The translations under genes were made by a program, and so were the position numbers. Of a stretch of 5,580 nt of DNA, positions 1-5,534 are shown in pieces. The DNA is from an uncultured Roseburia sp. Lineage in GTDB: Bacteria > Bacillota > Clostridia > Lachnospirales > Lachnospiraceae. Every line of letters starts with the position of its first letter. Position 1 is the first letter of the stretch. Where the stretch lies: the NCBI GenBank assembly GCA_947057405.1, contig CAMSEJ010000176.1, forward strand, positions 1 through 5,580, in the 5' to 3' direction. The notes below the pieces were generated by a model, which saw only the letters and a program-made list of their open reading frames with translations, was not told the DNA's origin and ran no database searches.

Positions 1-46
1 TACACAAGGTACCACACTCTTTCCCTACACGACGCTCTTCCGATCT
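1..46 (+). other. Illumina P5-side sequencing adapter (non-biological)
   Basis: Bases 14-46 are the standard 33-base Illumina TruSeq read-1 adapter, from ACACTCTTTCCC through to GCTCTTCCGATCT. Bases 1-5 (TACAC) match the end of the P5 flow-cell oligo, so the eight bases between them, AAGGTACC at 6-13, occupy the i5 index position. This is library sequence left in the assembly. Any protein called across it, including one reading leftward from 207, is artificial. Genomic sequence starts at about 47. Confidence 0.98.
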
Positions 47-736
47 AAAAGGGCCTGTGCGAAAAAGGCGTTTGAATGGATACGGGACGATATGGCAATC
101 GGGCTTGGCGGCGGCGAGGCAGTCGCCTTCCTGATTGAAGAACTGGCAAAAAGCAAAAAGCGCGTTACGGCGGTTTCCCCGTCCGGCGATACGCTGGAAT
201 TGTGCAAAAAAAGCGGGATTCCGACGGTTCCGCTTTCGTGTGCGGGCAGCCTGGAACTTGCGTTTGACGGCTGCGATACGCTGGATCGAAAGCTGAATGC
301 GTTAAAAAGCCGCGGCGGGATCCATACCAGGGAAAAGCTTGTGGCCGCTATGGCGAAAGAATATATTTTGCTGGCGGATGAATCGAAGCTGACAGAATCG
401 CTGACGTTTTGCGTTCCGGTAGCGGTTGAGGCATTACGTCCGGCAAAGACCTTTGTAACGAAGCAGCTGGAAGCAATGGGCGCGGCCGTTTATCCGCGTA
501 AAGGAAGCGGGAAGGCGGGATGTGTCAGGAGCGACGACGGGAATGATCTGCTGGACGCCGTTTTTCCCGAAAAAACGGATCCGGAGGAGCTGTCCGGGAG
601 ATTGGACGGCATAGCGGGAATCGTCGGTCATTCTTTGTTTTACAAAATCGCGGACGGCGCGATTGTCGCGAAGGCGGACGGAACGGTAGAAGTGATCCGC
701 AGAGAACGGCGCGGCACGCGCAGACAGGGCAGGTAA
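47..736 (+). CDS. rpiA: Ribose-5-phosphate isomerase A, 5'-truncated
   Basis: This enzyme interconverts ribose 5-phosphate and ribulose 5-phosphate in the cytosolic non-oxidative pentose phosphate pathway. The reading frame is open from the adapter edge, so the true start is lost; the family N-terminus suggests only about 5-15 residues are missing. The internal ATG at 92 is too late, because conserved sequence (AKKAFEWIRDD) precedes it. In E. coli numbering, D81 and D84 fall in FDGCDT (codons at 266 and 275), K94 at 305 and E103 at 332 within RGGIHTREK, so all four catalytic residues are kept with exact spacing. LADESK, VPVAVEA and the SDDGNDLLD motif (family TDNGN) follow. The sugar-phosphate loop is divergent: IGLGGGEAV instead of GxGTGST. 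The C-terminus has a basic extension (RRERRGTRRQGR) not usual in the family. It heads a same-strand cluster with an oxidoreductase and a sugar-phosphate kinase. Confidence 0.9.
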   Translation, partial: KRACAKKAFEWIRDDMAIGLGGGEAVAFLIEELAKSKKRVTAVSPSGDTLELCKKSGIPTVPLSCAGSLELAFDGCDTLDRKLNALKSRGGIHTREKLVAAMAKEYILLADESKLTESLTFCVPVAVEALRPAKTFVTKQLEAMGAAVYPRKGSGKAGCVRSDDGNDLLDAVFPEKTDPEELSGRLDGIAGIVGHSLFYKIADGAIVAKADGTVEVIRRERRGTRRQGR

Positions 737-792
737 AGGCGGACGGTTCGGGATGCGCGGGAGATGGAATGAATTTCGTGGAATGCATATAG

Positions 793-799
793 AAGGGAG
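793..799 (+). promoter_or_regulatory. Ribosome binding site fixing the oxidoreductase start at 810
   Basis: AAGGGAG lies ten bases before ATG 810. The same frame is open back to an ATG at 753, but that one has no purine-rich ribosome binding site at a suitable distance. The family N-terminus (a few residues, then the first beta strand WGILGSG) begins right after ATG 810, so 810 is preferred. Confidence 0.75.
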
Positions 800-809
800 A
801 ATTTTTATC

Positions 810-1832
810 ATGGAAAAATTAAACTGGGGCATTCTGGGCTCAGGCCAGATTGCGCGTGAAATGGGAACGGCTTTAAAAGCGGTAAACGGGGAGATTTATG
901 CGGTAAGTTCCGCAAATTTCAGCCATGCCAAAGCGTATGGAGAAGAGCTTGGGGTACGGCATGTGTATCAGACGACCGAGGAATTGTTGGCGGATCCCAA
1001 GGTCGATATTGCGTATATTGCGACGCCGCATAACCTGCACCATAAGCTGATTCTCCAGTCGCTTTTGGCGGGAAAGCATGTGTTTTGCGAGAAAGCGATT
1101 ACGGTCAACAGCCGGCAGCTAAAGGAGTGCGTAAAGCTTGCGGATAAGAAGGGCTTAGCGCTTTGCGACGGCGTTACGCTGTTTCATATGCCGCTTTATA
1201 AGAAGCTGAAAGAAATCGTAGCAAGCGGGGCAATCGGCAGGGTAAAGATGGTGCAGGTGAATTTTGGAAGCTGTAAGGAATACGACGTAAAGAACCGGTT
1301 TTTTTCAAAAGAACTGGCGGGAGGGGCTTTGCTTGACATCGGGGTGTATGCCGTTTCCTTTGCGCGGTATTTTATGTCCCAAAAGCCGGATACCGTGCTG
1401 ACGACGGCGAATTATTTTGAAACCGGGGTGGATGAAACCAGCGGGATTCTTTTGAAAAACCCGGACGGCGAGATGGCGGTGATTGCGCTTACGATGCGCG
1501 CCAAGCAGCCGAAACGCGGCGTAATTGCCGGGGAAGAGGGATATATTGAAATTGAGAATTACCCGCGGGCGGACCGGGCTAAGATTGTCTATACAAAAGA
1601 CGGCAGGACAGAAACCGTTTCGGCGGGAGATACGAACGACGCGCTTTTGTATGAAGCAGAGGATATGCAGGCTTATGTGGCAGGAATTAAGGCCAGGCAA
1701 ACGGCTTGCCCGGATCGTTGCAAAAATACGGACGGCAGTTATGAAACGAATTTGAATTATATTTGTGATGTGATGGATACATTGAGCGCAATCCGGAACC
1801 AGTGGGGCATGGTATATCCGTTTGAAGCGTGA
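810..1832 (+). CDS. Gfo/Idh/MocA-family oxidoreductase, dihydrodiol dehydrogenase-like subgroup
   Basis: This is a 340-residue cytosolic NAD(P)-dependent dehydrogenase that probably acts on a sugar, polyol or derived ketone; the substrate cannot be read from sequence. The N-terminal Rossmann fold starts with GILGSGQIA (residues 7-15), followed by IATPHNLHH (70-78) and the family lysine motif CEKAIT (93-98, Lys95). The usual Pro of EKP is Ala here. The C-terminal alpha/beta domain carries GGALLDIGVYAVSF with Asp176 and Tyr180. From family knowledge, inositol and glucose-fructose type enzymes have His at the last position, whereas mammalian dimeric dihydrodiol/D-xylose dehydrogenase has Lys97, Asp176 and Tyr180 in an almost identical GGALLD-GIY segment, which places this protein in that branch. 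Length is normal for the family. It lies 73 bases after rpiA and 29 before the kinase, so an operon is likely. Confidence 0.92.
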   Translation: MEKLNWGILGSGQIAREMGTALKAVNGEIYAVSSANFSHAKAYGEELGVRHVYQTTEELLADPKVDIAYIATPHNLHHKLILQSLLAGKHVFCEKAITVNSRQLKECVKLADKKGLALCDGVTLFHMPLYKKLKEIVASGAIGRVKMVQVNFGSCKEYDVKNRFFSKELAGGALLDIGVYAVSFARYFMSQKPDTVLTTANYFETGVDETSGILLKNPDGEMAVIALTMRAKQPKRGVIAGEEGYIEIENYPRADRAKIVYTKDGRTETVSAGDTNDALLYEAEDMQAYVAGIKARQTACPDRCKNTDGSYETNLNYICDVMDTLSAIRNQWGMVYPFEA

Positions 1833-1861
1833 AGGCCGGATTGGGAGATTAGGAGGGAATT

Positions 1862-2761
1862 ATGATATATACAGTGACATTTAACCCGTCTTTGGATTAT
1901 GTAGTGCAGGTAGGCACGTTTGCGGATAACGCCGTGAACCGGGCGGATACGGAGCATGTCTATCCGGGCGGCAAAGGCAATAACGTGGCGGTGATTGCGT
2001 CGAACCTGGGGCAGAAAAGCCGTGCGCTCGGCTTTAAGGCGGGATTTACCGGGGACGCAATGGAGGCAATGTTAAAAGCGCATGGATGCGATACGGATTT
2101 TATCGCGCTTTCCGAGGGGCTGACGCGCATCAATGTAAAAGTAAAGGCGCAGGAGGAATTTGAAATCAACGGGCAGGGCCCGGCGATTCCGGACGAAAAG
2201 ATTGAGGAGCTGTTTCGGAAGCTTTCTCAAATCGGCGAAGGCGATGTGCTTGCCCTCTCCGGGAGCATTCCCGGGACGCTTCCAGGCGATATGTACGAAC
2301 GGATTATGGAGCGGTTAGAGGGGCGGGGGATTAAGATAGCCGTGGATGCGACGAAAGAGCTTTTGGTTCGGGTGTTAAAATACCGTCCGTTCTTAATAAA
2401 GCCGAATAATCATGAACTGGGGGAACTGTTTGGACGTGTGCTCCAAACGGAGGAAGAGATTGTGGAGTGCGCGAAAAAGCTTAAGGAGATGGGGGCGGTG
2501 AACGTGCTGGTTTCCATGGCAAAGGACGGCGCGATCCTGGTAGACGCGGACGGTACGGTAAGAAAGCAGGCGCCTCCAAAGGGGGAAGCCGTCAACTCCG
2601 TCGGGGCAGGCGATTCCATGGTGGCGGGATTTCTGGCCGGGTATCTGGAAACCGAAGATTACGGGTATGCGCTGCGGCTTGGTACGGCGGCGGGAAGCGC
2701 GACGGCGTTTACTTCGTGGCTGGCGGATAAGGAGGAGATTCGAAAGCGGATGGAGGGGTAG
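1862..2761 (+). CDS. fruK: 1-phosphofructokinase, PfkB family (FruK/LacC type)
   Basis: This 299-residue cytosolic kinase most likely phosphorylates fructose 1-phosphate to fructose 1,6-bisphosphate with ATP. It opens with VTFNPSLDY, typical of the FruK/LacC branch of PfkB kinases. Substrate and phosphate contacts are PGGKGNNVA (residues 35-43; many relatives have GGKGINV) and TRINVKV (from 88), followed by INGQGP. KPNNHE (180-185) is the NxxE-type motif linked to Mg/ATP binding. The PfkB signature GAGDSMVAGF holds the catalytic base Asp251. Length is normal and no lesion is seen. The start is supported by AGGAGGG at 1851-1857. Tagatose-6-phosphate kinase (LacC) is the main alternative, because the two activities share these motifs. 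The usual fructose-operon partners (DeoR-type regulator, fructose PTS) are absent here: the next gene downstream is an unrelated secreted protein. Confidence 0.9.
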   Translation: MIYTVTFNPSLDYVVQVGTFADNAVNRADTEHVYPGGKGNNVAVIASNLGQKSRALGFKAGFTGDAMEAMLKAHGCDTDFIALSEGLTRINVKVKAQEEFEINGQGPAIPDEKIEELFRKLSQIGEGDVLALSGSIPGTLPGDMYERIMERLEGRGIKIAVDATKELLVRVLKYRPFLIKPNNHELGELFGRVLQTEEEIVECAKKLKEMGAVNVLVSMAKDGAILVDADGTVRKQAPPKGEAVNSVGAGDSMVAGFLAGYLETEDYGYALRLGTAAGSATAFTSWLADKEEIRKRMEG

Positions 2762-2902
2762 GTATATTTTTCCTCCAATTGGTCAGACAGGGCGAAAATA
2801 TTTTTCCAAGAGCAGGGAAAAGAACAGGTGATCACAGAAACGAAACGATAACAGAACGCCGGATGCAGAAATGTGTTCGGTGTTTGTTTTGTGAAAAATT
2901 TA

Positions 2903-2933
2903 TTGACAAATTTGGCGTGGGGGGGGGTAAAAT
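2903..2933 (+). promoter_or_regulatory. Sigma-A-type promoter with G9 spacer tract
   Basis: A perfect -35 box TTGACA (2903-2908) and a near-consensus -10 box TAAAAT (2928-2933) are separated by 19 bases, two more than the optimum of 17. The last nine spacer bases are all G (2919-2927). Transcription should start near 2940, leaving a leader of about 65 bases before the small ORF at 3005 and about 260 before the LRR gene at 3199. No other good promoter was seen between here and 3199, so it probably serves both. Slippage in the G run would move the spacing toward or away from 17, so the promoter may be phase-variable; that is inference. Confidence 0.7.
2919..2927 (+). repeat. Homopolymer tract of nine G inside the promoter spacer
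   Basis: Nine consecutive G lie directly against the -10 box. It is the longest G run I noticed in the window. Such a tract is prone to slipped-strand mispairing, and also to base-calling or assembly length errors, so the exact count is uncertain. Confidence 0.9.
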
Positions 2934-3004
2934 AGTAGTTGGGATTGGAACGCTTAAAGAATGGTTTCGGTGTCTGAGCCTGTGACGAAAGGAGGGGCGG
3001 ATGA

Positions 3005-3175
3005 ATGGGACAGGCAAAGCCGGATTTGCCCGCAGAGATCCGGGGAGGAGATATGGTATGGGAAGGGGATGTATTGTATCAGGTGATATCGTCTGCAGGA
3101 ACGGACAGATCGGTTGCCTATCAAAAGATTTTTAAGACAAATGGTGTAGGGAAGAAGATAACGGTTACAAAATAA
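3005..3175 (+). CDS. Small 56-residue protein resembling a pre-LRR segment
   Basis: ATG 3005 opens a 56-codon frame ending TAA 3173-3175, with GGAGG at 2991-2995 nine bases upstream. The product starts MGQAKPDLPAEIRGGD and continues with GDVLYQVISSAGTDRSVAYQ and a Lys-rich end (GVGKKITVTK). The middle resembles residues 427-455 of the LRR protein downstream, where VYDVLLSKNGQTTLSYRAS leads into the first repeats: both have Tyr-x-Val, a Ser-containing turn, a second Tyr and a closing Thr-Val/Ile strand. There is no signal peptide, membrane segment or full repeat. It may be a remnant of an older LRR gene, whose upstream promoter now serves the gene 23 bases downstream, or a true small protein. 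An overlapping ORF from ATG 3001 (44 residues, stop 3133-3135) shares the ribosome binding site but has a less protein-like composition. The similarity is by eye. Confidence 0.45.
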   Translation: MGQAKPDLPAEIRGGDMVWEGDVLYQVISSAGTDRSVAYQKIFKTNGVGKKITVTK

Positions 3176-3198
3176 AGCGGATTTCAGTGAGGTGATGT

Positions 3199-5016
3199 AT
3201 GAAAAAAATGAAGAACGGAAAACGGTATATGCTGCATGCGGCAGCGGGACTGGTATTAATGTTGTTGTGCTGTGTGGGAGGAGCAGCGGAGGTAAAGGCA
3301 ATTTCTGCCGGCTTATGGCACGATCAGACGTGCGAATGCAGATCCAGAGAGTCGCAGACAGTGCTTCGCGGTTCGGTTCATAAATTCTATGTACAGATAA
3401 GGGATAATGACGGAAATAAAGTGGATGCTTCTGAAATAAAGACGAATTGGAATTATGCCTCTGACCGCGCTGATGTAGAAATTGTAAAAACAGACGGAAC
3501 AACGGCGTGGATTAGACTGCAGGAAGAAGCGGTGTCGGTTGACAATTGGGGCCGTGAGGCGGCATCTTTTGAGGTATTTGCGGTATACAGCGGACTTCAG
3601 GAAGATGGAGATAAAGATATCGCAGACGGAGGAGTATATCTTTCTGCTCATTATTTTCTTGCAGATGATTTTTATATTATCCCCATCCAGAAAAATGTTG
3701 TAATAAATGCCGGCGAAACAAAAAAACTCTCTCTGATAGCAAGGCATTATACTTCCGGGCATCCGGAAGGAGAGGATATGGATATTTCGCAATATGCGAG
3801 ATGGAGGGCACAAAATGAAGGTTTTCTTACCATTTCTGCGGACGGAACTGTAACGGCAAAAAAATCCGGAAGTGGCAGTGTAAGGATGGATGCGGAAAAA
3901 ATGCAGGAGGCTTTGCCCAAAGAGTGGTATTTCCCGAATCTTGTTAACAACATAAATGCAGGCTCCCATCCTACTGTATTTGTCACACGGAACGGAGAAA
4001 TCCTGACGGATCTGTCAAAGATCATTTTGTCGGGAGAGAGTAATGAGGATGAGTATGTTTATTTTAAACCTTCTTATGCAGCGCAATACAGGTTGTATGG
4101 TTCTGATCCGGAAAGGTTAAATGATGAATATATGGTAAATTTATTCGAGCTGGATTCGGATCAGGGGTATGATGCGTGGATTCGGGAAGAGCCGGTACCC
4201 GGTAAAGTGTATCTTTTGAATATTCCAAACAGGGCAAGCAGTGAGGACAAAACAGTGACAATCCGTCCGGTGCATGAACATGTACGGGATCAGGGCGTGC
4301 TTGTGAGAGAACCCACCTCCACGATGCAAGGGCTAAGAAGGTATTATTGTATCCAGTGCGGTATATTACTGTGCGGGGAGGATATTCCGAAGCTGAATCC
4401 GAAAGATGATCCTGTAAATCCGCCGTTATCGGACGAAACGGGAAACGACATCAGAATTCTGGAAACGCCGGACGCCGTCTACGACGTTCTGTTGTCAAAG
4501 AATGGCCAAACGACCCTTAGCTACCGTGCTTCCAGGCAGGCGGTTTCATCCGTTACAATACCCGATATCGTCAGGTTCGGCGGGAAAACCTACCGTGTGA
4601 CCGGTATTTCCGCAAAGGCTTTTCGGGGCAGCAAAGACCTTAAAAAAGTAACAATTGGAAAAGGCGTAACCTTCATCGGCAAACAGGCATTTGACGGATG
4701 CAGTAAGCTTAAGACAGTGTCGGGCGGCCAAAACGTCGTATCCATCGGTGAGAGCGCGTTTTTCGGGTGTAAGGCATTAAAGAAGGTTACAATTGGGGCA
4801 AATGTAAACCGGATTGGCAAAAAAGCGTTTGGAAACTGCAAAAAGCTTGCAGCTATCACGGTGAAAACGACGAAGCTGACCAAAAAGAATGTCGGTAAAA
4901 ATGCTTTTTTGGGCACGTCTTCCAAAGTAACCGTGAAGGTGCCTGAGAAAAAAGTAAAAGCATACCGGACACTGCTTGGGGCAAAGGGGATTTCCAAAAA
5001 AGCAAAAATAAAGTAG
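3199..5016 (+). CDS. Secreted modular protein with Ig-like region and BspA-type leucine-rich repeats
   Basis: This 605-residue protein is predicted to be exported. The start is fixed by GAGGTGAT (3189-3196), complementary to the 16S 3' end. Residues 1-34 form a signal peptide: a basic n-region (MKKMKNGKR), a hydrophobic core AGLVLMLLCCVGGAA, and a VKA cleavage site before Ile35. Residues about 50-130 are beta-rich and possibly Ig-like. Residues about 160-232 look like a Big_2 domain (VVINAGETKKLSL, then LTISADGTVTAKKSGSGSV). Residues 359-394 hold HEH and CIQC (His359, His361, Cys384, Cys387), a possible metal-binding knuckle often found in clostridial surface proteins. After a Pro/Asp-rich linker, residues 474-568 carry BspA-like (LRR_5) repeats, and the end is Lys-rich. 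No LPxTG motif, SLH domain, transmembrane anchor or enzyme motif was found. In the family such proteins mediate adhesion or protein contacts; the ligand here is unknown. Confidence 0.88.
   Translation: MKKMKNGKRYMLHAAAGLVLMLLCCVGGAAEVKAISAGLWHDQTCECRSRESQTVLRGSVHKFYVQIRDNDGNKVDASEIKTNWNYASDRADVEIVKTDGTTAWIRLQEEAVSVDNWGREAASFEVFAVYSGLQEDGDKDIADGGVYLSAHYFLADDFYIIPIQKNVVINAGETKKLSLIARHYTSGHPEGEDMDISQYARWRAQNEGFLTISADGTVTAKKSGSGSVRMDAEKMQEALPKEWYFPNLVNNINAGSHPTVFVTRNGEILTDLSKIILSGESNEDEYVYFKPSYAAQYRLYGSDPERLNDEYMVNLFELDSDQGYDAWIREEPVPGKVYLLNIPNRASSEDKTVTIRPVHEHVRDQGVLVREPTSTMQGLRRYYCIQCGILLCGEDIPKLNPKDDPVNPPLSDETGNDIRILETPDAVYDVLLSKNGQTTLSYRASRQAVSSVTIPDIVRFGGKTYRVTGISAKAFRGSKDLKKVTIGKGVTFIGKQAFDGCSKLKTVSGGQNVVSIGESAFFGCKALKKVTIGANVNRIGKKAFGNCKKLAAITVKTTKLTKKNVGKNAFLGTSSKVTVKVPEKKVKAYRTLLGAKGISKKAKIK
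4618..4902 (+). repeat. Four BspA-type (LRR_5) protein repeats
   Basis: Three 23-residue units and one 26-residue unit begin at 4618, 4687, 4756 and 4825. The common pattern is A-F-x-G/N-C/S-x-x-L-x-x-V/I-T-I-G-x-x-V-x-x-I-G, and a partial fifth unit starts AFLGTSS at 4903. Unit 2 is the most divergent, with VSGGQNV in place of VTIGKGV. The repeat is a protein-level structural one, not a close DNA repeat. Confidence 0.88.
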
Positions 5017-5051
5017 GATTTTACAGTTCGCTCTGTTCACATGACCTGTAA

Positions 5052-5410
5052 AGTAGTCTGGAAAAATTCGATCTGCATTATGACGGGACAGACGAAATTT
5101 TAATAACCATGGGAGCAAGCGAAGGAATTGATCTGGCGCTGCGTACTTTAGTCAATCCCGGATATGAAGTACTGGTAACGGAGCCGTGCTATGTTTCGTA
5201 CGAACCGTGTGTAGAGCTGTGCGGCGGCATTCCGGTTGCCGTCAAAACAAAGGCGTCCGAGCGTCTTCGTTGACGGCAGCTGGGCTTTTGGAGAATATAA
5301 CGGAGCTGACCTGCGGCAAAACGCATGTATCCATTGCGTCTCTGCCCGGGATGGCAGAACGCGTGCTGGTATGAAACGGGTTTTCCAAAGCATTTGCAAT
5401 GACAGGCTGG
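5052..5410 (+). pseudogene. Degraded class I PLP-dependent aminotransferase
   Basis: Two pieces of one aminotransferase are visible in different frames. Piece 1 (5052-5270) reads LEKFDLHYDGTDEILITMG, then ASEGIDLALRTLVNPGYEVL and TEPCYVSYEPCVELCGGIPV, and ends at TGA 5271-5273. Piece 2 (about 5291-5410) reads ELTCGKTHVSIASLPGMAER, crosses an in-frame TGA at 5372-5374, then gives NGFSKAFAMTGW, which includes the PLP-binding lysine region. The motifs fit aspartate/aromatic aminotransferases of the PatA type, about 390 residues long. The first 70-80 residues, about 50-60 residues between the pieces, and everything after MTGW are missing. A stop (TAA 5049-5051) lies directly before piece 1. It cannot make a working enzyme. 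Either a decaying gene or a misassembled contig end could explain it. Confidence 0.8.
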
Positions 5411-5534
5411 CTGCACACGACAGGATTGACATGACGGAATGCCTGGTCAGGACAAAAGAGATTGAGAAATTGTCGCACGGCGGGAACCGGGACAAGGGCG
5501 TTTATCTGGATTCGATTGCCGTGAACCCCGATGT
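5411..5534 (+). pseudogene. Possible GNAT acetyltransferase fragment, cut by the contig end
   Basis: Immediately after the aminotransferase MTGW motif the homologous frame ends, and a different frame (codons in phase with ATG 5431) becomes protein-like: MTECLVRTKEIEKLSHGGNR followed by DKGVYLDSIAVNPDV. The string YLDSIAVNPD resembles the beta-4 strand before the acetyl-CoA loop (RGKGIG type) of GNAT N-acetyltransferases, and the loop itself would lie just past the adapter junction. A normal GNAT has about 60-90 residues before this motif, but here only about 25 precede it, so the 5' part is missing. The assignment rests on this one motif and is tentative. Confidence 0.4.

Larger units (their letters stand above)
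2762..3004 (+). other. Intergenic region between fruK and the surface-protein unit
   Basis: This stretch separates the metabolic cluster from the secreted-protein unit. No convincing terminator follows fruK: there is no GC-rich hairpin with a T run. Small AT-rich or short palindromes occur (CCAATTGG at 2775-2782, AAAATATTTT near 2795-2804), and the word TATTTTTCC appears twice (2765 and 2799). The functional content is at the right end: the promoter at 2903-2933, an untranslated leader of roughly 65 bases, and a strong ribosome binding site at 2988-2997. Confidence 0.6.

Noticed and set aside
753..809. Upstream in-frame ATG at 753 as the oxidoreductase start
   Set aside because: It lacks a spaced ribosome binding site and would add 19 residues before the Rossmann fold. 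ATG 810 has AAGGGAG upstream and the family-typical N-terminus.
434..832. Long minus-strand ORFs opposite the coding regions
   Set aside because: Each lies antisense to a gene with clear family motifs, and none shows motifs or a ribosome binding site of its own.
2775..2807. Palindromes CCAATTGG and AAAATATTTT plus repeated TATTTTTCC after fruK as an operator or terminator
   Set aside because: They are short AT-rich matches expected by chance, with no GC-rich stem and no match to a known operator.
2779..2985. A 68-residue plus-strand ORF between fruK and the promoter
   Set aside because: It has no ribosome binding site, no recognisable similarity beyond a chance Cys-rich stretch, and runs through the -35/-10 promoter region.
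3001..3135. A 44-residue ORF from ATG 3001
   Set aside because: It overlaps the 3005 ORF in another frame, is rich in Gly/Arg, resembles no protein module, and is only 5 bases from GGAGG. The 3005 frame is longer and resembles a known module.
5020..5052. Inverted repeat TTTACAG / CTGTAAA after the LRR gene as a terminator
   Set aside because: The stem is only 7 AT-rich base pairs with a 19-base loop and no T run on either strand.
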